Shown here one piece after another: positions 36,704 to 45,850 of a stretch of 64,000 nt of DNA. This DNA comes from Streptomyces sp. CB01373 (GTDB taxonomy: Bacteria > Actinomycetota > Actinomycetes > Streptomycetales > Streptomycetaceae). The notes beneath the pieces were generated by a model. It was not told where the DNA came from. It searched no databases and was given only the letters and a program-made list of their open reading frames with translations. Location of the stretch: the NCBI RefSeq assembly GCF_002803075.1, contig NZ_NNBK01000020.1, positions 1-64,000 of the forward strand, in the 5' to 3' direction. The position numbers and the translations under genes were made by a program. The stretch's first letter is position 1, and each line of letters begins with the position of its first letter.

Positions 36704-38404
36704 CTATGCGGTGAGGCGGGTGAGGGCTTCCTCGATCGAAAGCTCCTCACGCTCGCCGGTGCGGCGGTCCTTCAGTTCGACGACGCCCTCGCCCGCGCGG
36801 CGGCCGACGACCAGGATCTGCGGGACGCCGATGAGCTCGGAGTCGGTGAACTTCACGCCCGGGGAGACACCGGCCCGGTCGTCGACCAGGACGCGGACGC
36901 CCGCCGCGGCGAGCTTCTGGGAGACCTCCAGGGCGACCTCGGTCTGCAGGGCCTTGCCGGCGGCGACCACGTGCACGTCGGCCGGGGCGACCTCCTTGGC
37001 CCAGATCAGGCCCTTGTCGTCGGCGTGCTGCTCGGCGAGGGCCGCGACCGCGCGGGACACGCCGATGCCGTAGGAGCCCATGGTGACGCGGACCGGCTTG
37101 CCGTTCTGGCCGAGGACGTCGAGCTTGAGGGCGTCGGCGTACTTGCGGCCGAGCTGGAAGATGTGGCCGATCTCGATGGCCCGGTCCAGCTTGAGGCCGG
37201 TGCCGCACTTCGGGCAGGGGTCGCCGTCCTGCACGACCACGACGTCGACGTACTCGTCGACCTCGAAGTCGCGGCCGGCGACCACGTTCTTCGCGTGCGT
37301 GTGCTCCTTGTTGGCGCCGGTGATCCAGGCCGTTCCGGGTGCCACACGCGGGTCGGCGATGTACTTGACCTTGCCCAGGCCCTGGGGACCGACGTAGCCG
37401 CGGACCAGGTCGGGACGGCCCACGAAGTCCTCGGCGGTGACCAGTTCGACGGCGGCCGGGGCGAAGTGCGCCTCGACCTTGCCCAGGTCCACCTCGCGGT
37501 CGCCCGGGACGCCGACGGCGACGATCTCCCCGTCGACCTTGACGAGCAGGTTCTTCAGCGTGGCGGAGGCCGGCACGCCGAGGGAGGCGGCGAGGGTCTC
37601 GATGGTCGGGGTGTCCGGGGTGGGGATCTCCTCGGCCGCGGGCACGGCGGAGCCGTCCACCGGCACCAGCTCGTACTCGATCGCCTCGGTGTTGGCGGCG
37701 AAGTCGCAGTTCGGGCAGTCGGCGAAGGTGTCCTCGCCCGCCGCGGCCGGGGCGAGGAACTCCTCGGACTTGGAGCCGCCCATCGCGCCCGCGGTCGCGG
37801 CGCAGATCCGGTAGTCCAGGCCGAGGCGGTCGAAGATCCGCTGGTAGGCCTGACGGTGCTGGGCGTAGGACTCGGCGAGGCCCTCGTCGGCGAGGTCGAA
37901 GGAGTAGGAGTCCTTCATCAGGAACTCACGCCCGCGCAGGATGCCCGCGCGGGGCCGGGCCTCGTCGCGGAACTTGGTCTGGATCTGGTAGAGGATGACC
38001 GGCAGGTCCTTGTAGGAGGTCGCCTGGTCCTTCACCATCAGCGTGAAGATCTCCTCGTGGGTCGGCCCGAGGAGGTAGTCGCCGCCCTTGCGGTCCTTCA
38101 GGCGGAACAGCTCGGCGCCGTACTCGTCCCAGCGGCCGGTGGCCTCGTACGGCTCGCGGGGCAGCAGCGCGGGCAGCAGCACCTCCTGGGCGCCGATGGC
38201 GTCCATCTCCTCGCGGACGATCCGCTCCACGTTGGCGAGGACCTTCTTGCCGAGCGGCAGCCAGGTCCAGATCCCGGCGGCGGTGCGCCGTACGTAACCC
38301 GCGCGGACCAGCAGCTTGTGGCTCAGGACCTCGGCGTCCGCCGGGTCGTCGCGCAGCGTCTTCGCCAACAACTGGGACATGCGCTGGACCGGTGCGTTGG
38401 CCAT
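36704..38404 (-). CDS. proS: Proline-tRNA ligase
   Basis: Class II aminoacyl-tRNA synthetase of 566 aa, bacterial type. The N-terminal catalytic half contains motif 2 in FRDEARPRAGILRGREFLMKD (split here as FRDEARPR and GILRGREFLMKD). An editing (INS) domain follows at about residues 225-405 and then motif 3 (GSYGIGVSRAVAAL). The C-terminal anticodon-binding domain ends EEALTRLTA. The ATG at 38404 has AGGAG about 10 nt upstream. It converges on the kinase-like gene; the 100-nt gap between them has no gene. Confidence 0.96.
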   Translation of the reverse strand: MANAPVQRMSQLLAKTLRDDPADAEVLSHKLLVRAGYVRRTAAGIWTWLPLGKKVLANVERIVREEMDAIGAQEVLLPALLPREPYEATGRWDEYGAELFRLKDRKGGDYLLGPTHEEIFTLMVKDQATSYKDLPVILYQIQTKFRDEARPRAGILRGREFLMKDSYSFDLADEGLAESYAQHRQAYQRIFDRLGLDYRICAATAGAMGGSKSEEFLAPAAAGEDTFADCPNCDFAANTEAIEYELVPVDGSAVPAAEEIPTPDTPTIETLAASLGVPASATLKNLLVKVDGEIVAVGVPGDREVDLGKVEAHFAPAAVELVTAEDFVGRPDLVRGYVGPQGLGKVKYIADPRVAPGTAWITGANKEHTHAKNVVAGRDFEVDEYVDVVVVQDGDPCPKCGTGLKLDRAIEIGHIFQLGRKYADALKLDVLGQNGKPVRVTMGSYGIGVSRAVAALAEQHADDKGLIWAKEVAPADVHVVAAGKALQTEVALEVSQKLAAAGVRVLVDDRAGVSPGVKFTDSELIGVPQILVVGRRAGEGVVELKDRRTGEREELSIEEALTRLTA

Positions 38405-38510
38405 GGTTCTCGTACTCCTGCCGTGGTGGCCCCCCGCCCGGGCGAGGCCGGGAGTGGGGGAAGCTGATGGCTAGGAGGTTAGCCGGGCTTGCCGCGCCGG
38501 TGGAAATCGG

Positions 38511-39104
38511 TTAAAGCCGACCCGGCGCCGGGTCCGGACGGCGGCGCAGCGGCAGCGGGGCGCCCATCACGGCGTACGGTTTCGGCGCGCTGGGGAAGAG
38601 CACCTGGCGGGCGAGGTCCTCGTAGCCCAGGGAGTGGTAGAGGCCGCGGGCCGGGCTGTCGGTGTCGATCGCGGAGAGGATCGAGCGGGGCTCGCTGGCG
38701 CTGTCGGTGATGGTGGTGATCAGGGCCCGTCCGATACCGCGGTTCTGGTGGCTCGGGTGGACGTGCAGTTCGGTGATCACGAAGGAGTCGTCGAGCCAGT
38801 CGTCGTGGCCGCGGGCGCGCAGATAGGGCTGGACGACGGTGGACCACCAGTGGGTGCGGTCGTTGGGCATGCCGTAGACGAATCCGACGAGCCGGCCGTC
38901 GGCCGTGGTGGCGCCGAGGGCGCGGGCCCCCCGGCAGGTCATGTGGCGCAGCACGATCTGCCGGCGTACGGCCACCTCGTCGGCGCCGAGGCCGAAGGCG
39001 ACGGCCTGCACGGAGAGCGCCTCGTCGACATGGGCCGGCAGGTCGAGGGGGCCGATCACGACGTCGTCGCAGCGGCGGTGTCCGTGATCGGGGAAGTGCG
39101 CCAT
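38511..39104 (-). CDS. GNAT family N-acetyltransferase
   Basis: This 197-aa protein has the acetyl-CoA-binding signature HPSHQNRGIGRALI near residue 117 and a second GNAT block (GLYHSLGYEDLARQ). The acceptor substrate cannot be told from sequence. It lies upstream of proS on the same strand, 106 nt away, and downstream of a second GNAT-type protein. The start is the ATG at 39104; about 20 residues of polar N-terminus precede the domain. Confidence 0.85.
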   Translation of the reverse strand: MAHFPDHGHRRCDDVVIGPLDLPAHVDEALSVQAVAFGLGADEVAVRRQIVLRHMTCRGARALGATTADGRLVGFVYGMPNDRTHWWSTVVQPYLRARGHDDWLDDSFVITELHVHPSHQNRGIGRALITTITDSASEPRSILSAIDTDSPARGLYHSLGYEDLARQVLFPSAPKPYAVMGAPLPLRRRPDPAPGRL

Positions 39105-39158
39105 GCCCGGAGACTACAGGGCGTGCACGGGGCGCTGAACAGCTCAGTGAGACGCAGG

Positions 39159-40007
39159 TCAGAACAGCACGCTCATGAACGCGCCGACCTCGCGGAAGCC
39201 CGCCCTCAGGTAGGTGCGCCGGGCCGCGGTGTTGAAGTCGTTCACGTACAGGCTGACCACCGGGGCCACGTCGGCCAGCGCGTAGCGCAGGACCGCGGCC
39301 ATGCCAGGTCCCGCCAGACCGCGGCCGCGGTACTCGGGGGCCACCCATACGCCCTGGATCTGGCAGGCCTCGGGGGTGGCGGCGCCGACCTCGGCCTTGA
39401 ACATCACCTTGCCGTACTCGTCGAGGCGGGCGAAGGAGCGTCCGGAGCCGACGAGTTCGGCGACCCGGGCCTGGTAGAGCAGGCCTCCGTCACCGGCGAG
39501 CGGGGAGACCCCGACCTCCTCGGTGAACATCGCCACGCAGGCCGGCATGATCGTCTCCATCTCGTCCTTGCGGATGCGGCGGACGTAGGGATCGGGGGCG
39601 ATGCCGGCGGGCATGCGGTCGGTGGCCATGAGCGGCTGGTGGGCGCGGATCTCGCGGGCGGGGCCCCAGCCGGGTTCCAGGAGCCGCCACAGCTGGGCGG
39701 TGGGTTCGGCCGGTCCGACGATGGAGGAGCAGCGGCGGCCGGCCCGGCGGGCGCGGTCGGCGAAGGCCCGGACGGCCCTGGGGGTGGCGCAGATCAGGAC
39801 GAGGTTGGCGCCCGCGTAGCACAGGGACGTCAATATGCCGTTCTCGTACCAGCCCCACATCTCGCCGCCGAGCCGCCACGGGTCGAGTCCGGCGACCTGT
39901 ACGCGGGACGCCACGAAGGCGTTCGCGACCGGCTCACGGCCGAGGACCGCGAGCGCGGCGTCGAGGTCGCTCGGTCCGAGGACCGTGGTGGTCGTCTGGG
40001 TCAACAC
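39159..40007 (-). CDS. GNAT family protein with N-terminal DUF4081 domain
   Basis: This 282-aa protein has an N-terminal half (AALAVLGREPVANAFVASRV, LGGEMWGWYENG) that matches the DUF4081 domain found in actinobacteria. The C-terminal GNAT domain has VWVAPEYRGRGLAGPGMAAV and SLYVNDFNTAARRTYLRAGF. In Streptomyces this gene normally stands near ispG; here a 5.5-kb ABC/LacI block lies between them. GTG start at 40007. Substrate unknown. Confidence 0.85.
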   Translation of the reverse strand: MLTQTTTTVLGPSDLDAALAVLGREPVANAFVASRVQVAGLDPWRLGGEMWGWYENGILTSLCYAGANLVLICATPRAVRAFADRARRAGRRCSSIVGPAEPTAQLWRLLEPGWGPAREIRAHQPLMATDRMPAGIAPDPYVRRIRKDEMETIMPACVAMFTEEVGVSPLAGDGGLLYQARVAELVGSGRSFARLDEYGKVMFKAEVGAATPEACQIQGVWVAPEYRGRGLAGPGMAAVLRYALADVAPVVSLYVNDFNTAARRTYLRAGFREVGAFMSVLF

Positions 40008-40064
40008 GTCGGCGGGGCCTCACCACGAGGATCTACTGGTTCCCGCACTGTACCTGCCAGGAAC

Positions 40065-40108
40065 GGGGGACGCCGCCCGGCGGTGAACAGCGCCGGACGG
40101 CGTCCCCC
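40065..40108 (-). terminator. Terminator of the Pot/Afu-type ABC operon
   Basis: An 11-bp perfect outer stem (GGGGGACGCCG, 40065-40075, with 40098-40108) plus an inner CGGCG-type stem lies 22 nt past the stop of the last permease gene. Confidence 0.85.
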
Positions 40109-40130
40109 TGCTCGTGGGGACGGCCGCCGC

Positions 40131-41021
40131 CTACGCGGACCGGTCGTCCTTGACACGGGTCACCAACTGGGTGGGGTTGACGAAGCGCAGCGCGACGACC
40201 AGCAGCACGAGCATCGACAGCGTGTACATCACGGCCATCGCGTCGATGGACTGCTGGGTGCGGATACCGGCCGAGAACACGGCGTAGTAGAGCGCCACGA
40301 CGAGGGTCTGGCTGTCCGGACCCGCGGTGAGGAAGGTGAGTTCGAACATGCCGACCGTGCGGACCAGGACCAGTACGGAGGCGGCGAGGATGCCCGGCAC
40401 CAGCAGCGGCGCGAGGACGCGCAGCAGGACGGAGCCGGTCCGGGCCCCGCACATCCGGGCGGCCGCCTCGATCCTGGGGTCGATCTGCTCGATGAACGGG
40501 GTCATCGTCAGGACGACGAACGGCACCGACGGCACGAGGTTCGCCAGCACCACCCCGGTGAGGGTCCCGGCGAGCTGGAACTTGTACAGGACGGTGGCCA
40601 GCGGGATGCCGTAGGTGAGGGGCGGCACCAGGATCGGCAGCACGAACAGCAGCAGCACCGCCTTCTTGCCGGGGAAGTCCCGCCGGGCCAGGGCGTAGGC
40701 GGCCGGCACTCCGATCACCACGGACAGGACGACGACGAGCACGGACACCAGCGCCGTCGTCCAGAAGACCTGGCCGAGCTGGAACTCCCGCCAGGCGGAG
40801 CCGTACCACTTCGTCGTCCAGCCCTCCGGCAGCCAGCTGGTGAACCAGCGGGTGCCCAGGGAGTCGACGAGCGGGACGCCGATGACTCCGGCGAGCTGGA
40901 GGAAGAAGAACCCGAAGACGACGGCGGCGATCCAGGTGCCGGGTCGGATCCCGCGCCACCAGGACGGCGCGGCCGGGTCCGTGACGGCGTCCGCCGCGGG
41001 GTCCTGGACGAGGTCGGCCAT
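40131..41021 (-). CDS. ABC transporter permease (PotC/AfuB-like)
   Basis: Inner-membrane permease of 296 aa. A cytoplasmic N-terminus precedes about six hydrophobic segments. It has the binding-protein-dependent transport fold with EAA-type loop IDPRIEAAARMCGARTGSVLLRV near residue 180. It is the last gene of a four-gene importer. Its start overlaps the upstream permease stop by one base (TGATG). The paired architecture SBP-ATPase-permease-permease fits the spermidine/iron/2-aminoethylphosphonate/sugar-phosphate group. Confidence 0.88.
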   Translation of the reverse strand: MADLVQDPAADAVTDPAAPSWWRGIRPGTWIAAVVFGFFFLQLAGVIGVPLVDSLGTRWFTSWLPEGWTTKWYGSAWREFQLGQVFWTTALVSVLVVVLSVVIGVPAAYALARRDFPGKKAVLLLFVLPILVPPLTYGIPLATVLYKFQLAGTLTGVVLANLVPSVPFVVLTMTPFIEQIDPRIEAAARMCGARTGSVLLRVLAPLLVPGILAASVLVLVRTVGMFELTFLTAGPDSQTLVVALYYAVFSAGIRTQQSIDAMAVMYTLSMLVLLVVALRFVNPTQLVTRVKDDRSA

Positions 41022-41956
41022 CAGCCCTTGCCTCCCGTCGCCCCTCGGTACAGCAGCGACCGCCAGGCGAGCACCAGGACGACGACCGCGAGCATCACCG
41101 CGGCCATGATCATGGCGATGGCGGAACCGAGGGAGTAGTCGAATTTCTGGAACGCCGCCTGGTACGCCTCGATCGAGATGACGTGCGTGGACTTGCGCGG
41201 GTCACCGACCAGTTGGGCGGACGGGAACACCGCGAACGCCAGGACGAACGACAGGCAGAAGGTGATGGCCAGACCCGGCGCGAGCAGCGGCAGGAGCACG
41301 TACCGCAGCCGTTTGCGCCAGTCCGCGCCGAGCGTCGCCGCGGCCTGCTCCAGGCTGGGGTCGATACCGGTCAGGTACGACAGCGTCAGCAGGTAGGAGA
41401 AGGGGAAGCCGGTGATGATCAACGAGGCCAGCACACCCCAGTAGTTGTGCACGAGGGCGAGCGGCTCGTCGACGATGCCGAGCCCCAGCAGGGCCTTGTT
41501 GAACCAGCCGTTGGGGCCTAGGTAGCCGAGCAGGCCCTGCGCGGTGAGGACCGTCCCGAGAGTGATCGGCATGACCAGCAGCGTGGTGATCAGCCGTCGG
41601 CCGCGGAACGCCCCGCGGGTGCGGAACGCGACCGGTACGGCGGCAAGGCAGTTGATCAGCGCGGCGGGCACGGCCAGCCCGAGCGTGATCCACAGGGTCT
41701 CGCGCAGGTACGGATCGCTGAAGAAGAGCCGGTAGTTGGCGAACGGCCCCCCGCCCTGGGCGGGTTGGAAGGACAGTCCGAGACCGTAGAAGAACGGGTA
41801 GCAGAACAGCACGGCGAGGACGAGCACGCCCGGGACCGCGAGGAGCAGAAGGCGGTCGATCCCGCGCTCGGCCAGGCGGTGGCGCAGCGCGGGCCGGGCG
41901 GCCGGGGGTTCCGGTGGCGCGGGCTGCGGCGCCGCGCGGGTGTCGGTGGCGCTCAT
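41021..41956 (-). CDS. ABC transporter permease (PotB/AfuB-like)
   Basis: Inner-membrane permease of 311 aa. After an Ala/Pro-rich cytoplasmic N-terminus it has about six membrane segments and the EAA loop GIDPSLEQAAATLGADWRKRLRYV. Its ATG overlaps the ATPase stop as ATGA. It is the partner of the permease at 40131. The substrate is unknown, but the neighbouring LacI gene suggests that the solute or a product is sugar-like (inference). Confidence 0.88.
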   Translation of the reverse strand: MSATDTRAAPQPAPPEPPAARPALRHRLAERGIDRLLLLAVPGVLVLAVLFCYPFFYGLGLSFQPAQGGGPFANYRLFFSDPYLRETLWITLGLAVPAALINCLAAVPVAFRTRGAFRGRRLITTLLVMPITLGTVLTAQGLLGYLGPNGWFNKALLGLGIVDEPLALVHNYWGVLASLIITGFPFSYLLTLSYLTGIDPSLEQAAATLGADWRKRLRYVLLPLLAPGLAITFCLSFVLAFAVFPSAQLVGDPRKSTHVISIEAYQAAFQKFDYSLGSAIAMIMAAVMLAVVVLVLAWRSLLYRGATGGKG

Positions 41957-43239
41957 GTGGCCACCTGCCTCGGGGTGTCCCGCGCCTCCCGCGGCTTGTG
42001 CGCGGGCCCCGCCGCGTCCTGGTCCGCCGGTGCGGCCGCCGGGTTCCGCGGATGGTGGGAGTCCGGCTCCCCGGCCTCGGGGGCGGACGGCCCGCCCTCG
42101 GCACCGGGGCCGTGGGACGGCCCGTCACCGCGGTCGCCCGGCTGTCCGTCGCCGTCCTCGGCGGCGAAGACGAGGACCCGGTCGGGCGGTGCGACGAGCC
42201 GTACCGCGTCGTCGGGCGCGAGCCGCTTCCCGGTGCGGAAGTGGACCCGGCGCCCGTCGGTCAGCCGTGCCTGTACGGCGAGTTCGCGTCCGTGGTACTC
42301 GACGACCTCGACCGTCGCGGGCAGTCCCGGCGTACCGGAGGTGCCATCGGGTTCGTCCCCGCTCACCGCGTCCAGGTCCTCGGGGCGGATGGCCGCCGTG
42401 ACGCGGCCGCCGGCCGCGACGCCGTCACGGTCGAGCCCGACGAGCGGGCTGCCCGCGATGTCGACCACCACATGGGGGCCGCGGGTGCCGGTGACGGTGG
42501 CGTCGAGCAGGGTGCGGTAGCCCATGAAGGAGGCGACATAGCGGTTGGCCGGGCGGCTGTAGACCCCCTCCGGGGTGCCGATCTGCTGGGTGCGGCCGTC
42601 GCGCAGCACGACGAGCCGGTCCGCCAGGGAGAGGGCCTCCTCCTGGTCGTGCGTGACGTACACGGTGGTCAGTCCGAGCCGCTGGTGCAGGCGGCGGATC
42701 TCCGCCCGCATCTCCAGGCGCAGTGCGGCATCGAGGTTGGACAGCGGTTCGTCCATCAGCACCAGCCGCGGTTCCAGGACGATGGCGCGGGCGATGGCGA
42801 CCCGCTGCTGCTGGCCGCCGGAGAGCTGGCCGGGCCGCTTGTGGGCGTGGGCGGTCAACTGCACCATGTCCAAGGCCTTGTTGACCCGTTCGGCGGCCTC
42901 GGCCTTGGGGACCTTGGCCATCTTCAGGCCGAAGCCGACGTTGTTCCTGACAGTCATGTGCGGGAACAGGGCGTAGTTCTGGAAGACCATGCCGAACCCG
43001 CGCCGTTCCGGGGCGAGTCGGTCGATGCGTTCGCCGTCGAGGAAGATTTGGCCGCCGGTCAGCGGCAGCAGTCCGGCCAGGCAGTTGAGGGCAGTGGACT
43101 TTCCGCATCCGGAGGGGCCGAGCAGCGCCACGAACTCGCCGCCCGCGATCTCCAGGTCCAGTCCCCGCAGCGCCTGGTGCCCGCCGAAGCTGCGGGTGAC
43201 TCCGTCCAGGCGCAGGGCCGAGATACGGGCCCCCGTCAC
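41953..43239 (-). CDS. ABC transporter ATP-binding protein (PotA family)
   Basis: ATPase of 428 aa. Walker A is GPSGCGKST (41-49), the Q-loop is in VFQNYALFPHMTV, the signature is LSGGQQQRVAIARA, Walker B is LVLMDEPLSNLD, and a C-terminal TOBE regulatory domain follows. A C-terminal extension of about 60 residues rich in Gly/Asp/Pro is unusual for the family. I chose the GTG start at 43239, which overlaps the binding-protein stop as GTGA; eight further in-frame codons upstream would overlap the previous gene more deeply. Confidence 0.9.
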   Translation of the reverse strand: MTGARISALRLDGVTRSFGGHQALRGLDLEIAGGEFVALLGPSGCGKSTALNCLAGLLPLTGGQIFLDGERIDRLAPERRGFGMVFQNYALFPHMTVRNNVGFGLKMAKVPKAEAAERVNKALDMVQLTAHAHKRPGQLSGGQQQRVAIARAIVLEPRLVLMDEPLSNLDAALRLEMRAEIRRLHQRLGLTTVYVTHDQEEALSLADRLVVLRDGRTQQIGTPEGVYSRPANRYVASFMGYRTLLDATVTGTRGPHVVVDIAGSPLVGLDRDGVAAGGRVTAAIRPEDLDAVSGDEPDGTSGTPGLPATVEVVEYHGRELAVQARLTDGRRVHFRTGKRLAPDDAVRLVAPPDRVLVFAAEDGDGQPGDRGDGPSHGPGAEGGPSAPEAGEPDSHHPRNPAAAPADQDAAGPAHKPREARDTPRQVAT

Positions 43240-44465
43240 TGGCCGGCCACCTGGCGGTTCCACAGGTCGAACGCCTTGACCTGCGCCTGAGAGGACAGCG
43301 ACGGCTTCTTCGGGAACTGGTCGATCCAGGTGTCGAACTCGGGGACGCCGTACTCCTTGACGACCTGCTGGGACTTGGCGGGCGCCATCGACAGGGGCAC
43401 GTCCTTGACGGCGGGGCCCGGGTAGAAGTAGCCGTCGTCGTAGGCCTTCGCCTGCTGCTCGGGGGTGAGCATCCAGTGCAGCAGGTTGAGCACCGCGGAC
43501 ATCTTGTCGGCGCTGACGCCGTTGGGAACCACGGCGTACTGGGCGTCGGTCACCCAGGTCATGTCGTCGAAGTGGCCGGCCTTCATCTTCTTGGGCACGG
43601 TGCCGAGCGCACGCGGGTTGATGTACCAGCCCGTGGTGCTCATGATCATGTCAACTTGACCGGTGGCCAGGTTCTTCATCGTCTCGGACGTGCCCGAGGC
43701 GTACACGTCGACGTACTTGTCGAGCTCCTTCAGATACGCCCACGTCTTGTCCCACCCCTTCTCGGGATCGGACGGGTCCTTGTCGCCGAGGAGGTACGGC
43801 AGCCCCATCAGCCAGGTGCGGCCGGGACCCGAGTTGGCGGGGTCGGCGTACTGGAAGCGCTTGGGGTGCGCCTTGGCCCAGTCGAGGAGTTGCTGCGGGC
43901 TCTTCGGCGGGTTCGGCACCTTGGCCGGGTCGTACTCGAACAGCGGCCCCGACGGGTAGTACACGACGGCCGTGCCCTTGCCCTGCGCCAGCTTCGCCAT
44001 CTCCGCCGCCGGCGGCAGGTAGTCCGGATTGCCGATGGCGTCCTGGTGCGTGGACATGTCCGCCCAGAGGTCCTGCTCAAGACCTGCGGCGAGGCCGTCG
44101 GTACCGGTGAGCACCATGTCGATCTGGACGCGGCCGGCCTGCTGCTGCGCCTTGATCTTGCCGGCGAGTTCCGGAGCCGGCGCCTTGGAGTACGAGACCT
44201 TGCTGACGATCTCCGGGTGCGTCTTCTGGAACTCGTCGATCATGCCCTGGGTCAGCTGGAGGTTCCCGGCGACGTCGAGGATCTCCAGCGAGACCGGCTT
44301 GCTGGGCTTGTCCGGCACCTTCCGGGTGGACTGCCCCTTGTCCCCCGACGACTGACTGCTCGGCGCGCTGCATCCGACCACCGTGACCGCGAGCAACAAG
44401 CCGGCGGCGACGAGGCGCTGAACGGACGGCATACGAAGACTGGCTCTGTGGACGGTGCGGGACAC
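43236..44465 (-). CDS. ABC transporter substrate-binding lipoprotein
   Basis: Extracellular binding protein of 409 aa with signal peptide LVAAGLLLAVTVVGC and a lipobox Cys near residue 31. The mature part has the type-1 solute-binding pattern (LEILDVAGNLQLTQGMIDEFQKTHP at the start; TWLMGLPYLLGDKDP; MIMSTTGWYINPRALG) seen in PotD/AfuA-like proteins. The GTG start at 44465 has GGGAG upstream. It is the first gene of the importer, and a LacI-type operator lies 50 nt upstream. The ligand is not identifiable. Confidence 0.85.
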   Translation of the reverse strand: MSRTVHRASLRMPSVQRLVAAGLLLAVTVVGCSAPSSQSSGDKGQSTRKVPDKPSKPVSLEILDVAGNLQLTQGMIDEFQKTHPEIVSKVSYSKAPAPELAGKIKAQQQAGRVQIDMVLTGTDGLAAGLEQDLWADMSTHQDAIGNPDYLPPAAEMAKLAQGKGTAVVYYPSGPLFEYDPAKVPNPPKSPQQLLDWAKAHPKRFQYADPANSGPGRTWLMGLPYLLGDKDPSDPEKGWDKTWAYLKELDKYVDVYASGTSETMKNLATGQVDMIMSTTGWYINPRALGTVPKKMKAGHFDDMTWVTDAQYAVVPNGVSADKMSAVLNLLHWMLTPEQQAKAYDDGYFYPGPAVKDVPLSMAPAKSQQVVKEYGVPEFDTWIDQFPKKPSLSSQAQVKAFDLWNRQVAGQ

Positions 44466-44514
44466 AGCAGCAACTCCCTGCGGGCGTCGGCCCGATATCG
44501 TCAGCGACGGTGAG

Positions 44515-44525
44515 GAAACGCTTTC
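44515..44525. promoter_or_regulatory. LacI-type operator upstream of the ABC operon
   Basis: GAAACGCTTTC within GAGGAAACGCTTTCTC has the central-CG dyad typical of LacI-family sites. It lies between the LacI gene stop and the binding-protein start, 50 nt upstream of the latter, and is probably the target of the adjacent regulator. Confidence 0.6.
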
Positions 44526-44568
44526 TCGGCCTTGTGCCCGAACAAAATCCTGCCCGCCATCGGATCTG

Positions 44569-45630
44569 TCAAGAAGGTGCGCCGGTCGAAAAACGGATGT
44601 GCAGGTCAACCGGGATGGACTCGCACTCGATGTCGTCCTCGCCGGCCATCAGCCGCAGCAGCGCCGCACCGGCCGCCTGCCCGAGCCGTCCCCGGGGAAT
44701 CGCTACCGTGGTCAGCGGCGGCGCCGAGAAGCGCGCCATGTCGATCTCGTCGAATCCGGTCAGCGACACGTCGCCCGGCACCCGCACACCGAGTTCGGCG
44801 AACCGCGCGAGCAGACCGAGCGCCACGAAGTCGTTGTAGGCCATCACGGCACTCGCGCCGGTGCCGAGGGCGGCGTCGGCCGCCGCATACCCGTCGTCGG
44901 CGGTGGAGCCGCCCTCGACCGTGCGCACGCGCAGCCCGAAGTCCTCGGCGGCGGCGAGGGCGCGCACCCGCTCGTGGTGGGCCCAGGCGCGGCCGGGCCC
45001 GGCGACGTAGACGACGTCCCGGTGCCCCAGCTGGGCGAGGTGACCGCAGAGGGCGAGGACGCCGCGGAAGAAGTCGACGGTGATCGCCCGCAGCCCCAGG
45101 CCCGGCTCCTGCCGGTTGGTGACCAGGACCGGGGTGTCGCGGCCGGTCAGCGCGACGAGGTCGGCGCGCGGCATGCGCGGGGAGCAGAGCAGCAGGCCGT
45201 CGGCGTACCGGACGAGGTCCTCGGCCAGTTCCCGTTCGGCGGCGGGGTCCTCGTTGGAGTCCATGACCAGGACGCGGGACCCGCTGGATCTGGCCACCGT
45301 CGAGAGAGCCTTGATGATGTCGTGGAAGTACTGGTTCGCCAGGTCCGGGACGAGCACCCCGAGCGTGCCGGACCGTCCCCGGGCCAGGCCCTGCGCGGCG
45401 GCGTTGGGGCGGTAGCCCAGGTCGGCGACGGCCTCGCGGACCCGGTCGGCGAGGTCCGGGGCGACGGTGCCGACCTGGTTGATCACCCGTGAGACGGTCG
45501 ACACCGAGGCGCCGGAGGCACGGGCCACGTCGGCGATGGTGACGCGTTTCTGCCCCCGGCCGGAGGACCGTCTCGCGGGCCCCTCGCCGCCGTTCCCGGC
45601 GCGCTCTCCGGTGCGCCGCGCTGTGGTCAT
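44569..45630 (-). CDS. LacI family transcriptional regulator
   Basis: This 353-aa protein has an N-terminal LacI helix-turn-helix (VTIADVARASGASVSTVSRVIN, residues about 30-51, given here in two parts by the hinge) after a basic 28-residue extension. A hinge helix (RPNAAAQGLARGRSGT) and a periplasmic-binding-protein-like effector domain (ANQYFHDIIKAL; FDEIDMARFSAPPLTTV) follow. It is encoded directly upstream of the ABC operon on the same strand. Operator-like sites lie before both the ABC genes and its own gene, so it probably controls both. Effector unknown. Confidence 0.92.
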   Translation of the reverse strand: MTTARRTGERAGNGGEGPARRSSGRGQKRVTIADVARASGASVSTVSRVINQVGTVAPDLADRVREAVADLGYRPNAAAQGLARGRSGTLGVLVPDLANQYFHDIIKALSTVARSSGSRVLVMDSNEDPAAERELAEDLVRYADGLLLCSPRMPRADLVALTGRDTPVLVTNRQEPGLGLRAITVDFFRGVLALCGHLAQLGHRDVVYVAGPGRAWAHHERVRALAAAEDFGLRVRTVEGGSTADDGYAAADAALGTGASAVMAYNDFVALGLLARFAELGVRVPGDVSLTGFDEIDMARFSAPPLTTVAIPRGRLGQAAGAALLRLMAGEDDIECESIPVDLHIRFSTGAPS

Positions 45631-45762
45631 CGCATCCCCCCTGGAGTCGTCCGGTGCCGAGACAGCGATTTCTCAGCCCGCTCGTCAGCAAGTTAGCAGT
45701 CACAAGCGAGCGGGAAGAGGGCGTGGACAGCGGCGAAGCACGAACCGTCGCAACATTTCGCT

Positions 45763-45775
45763 GAAAACGCTTCCC
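45763..45775. promoter_or_regulatory. LacI-type operator upstream of the regulator gene
   Basis: GAAAACGCTTCCC resembles the site at 44515 (GAAACGCTTTC) and lies about 130 nt upstream of the LacI gene start, just past the ispG terminator. Autoregulation is likely but not proven. Confidence 0.5.
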
Positions 45776-45786
45776 GGAGACCAGGA

Positions 45787-45811
45787 AGCCCCGCCCTTCA
45801 GGGGCGGGGCT
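45787..45811 (-). terminator. Terminator after ispG
   Basis: A perfect 10-bp stem (AGCCCCGCCC and its complement) with a TTCAG loop lies 40 nt past the ispG stop. Confidence 0.85.
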
Positions 45812-45850
45812 CCGGTATGACGCGGCGGGGGTCGGTCGCCGCGCCGGTGG

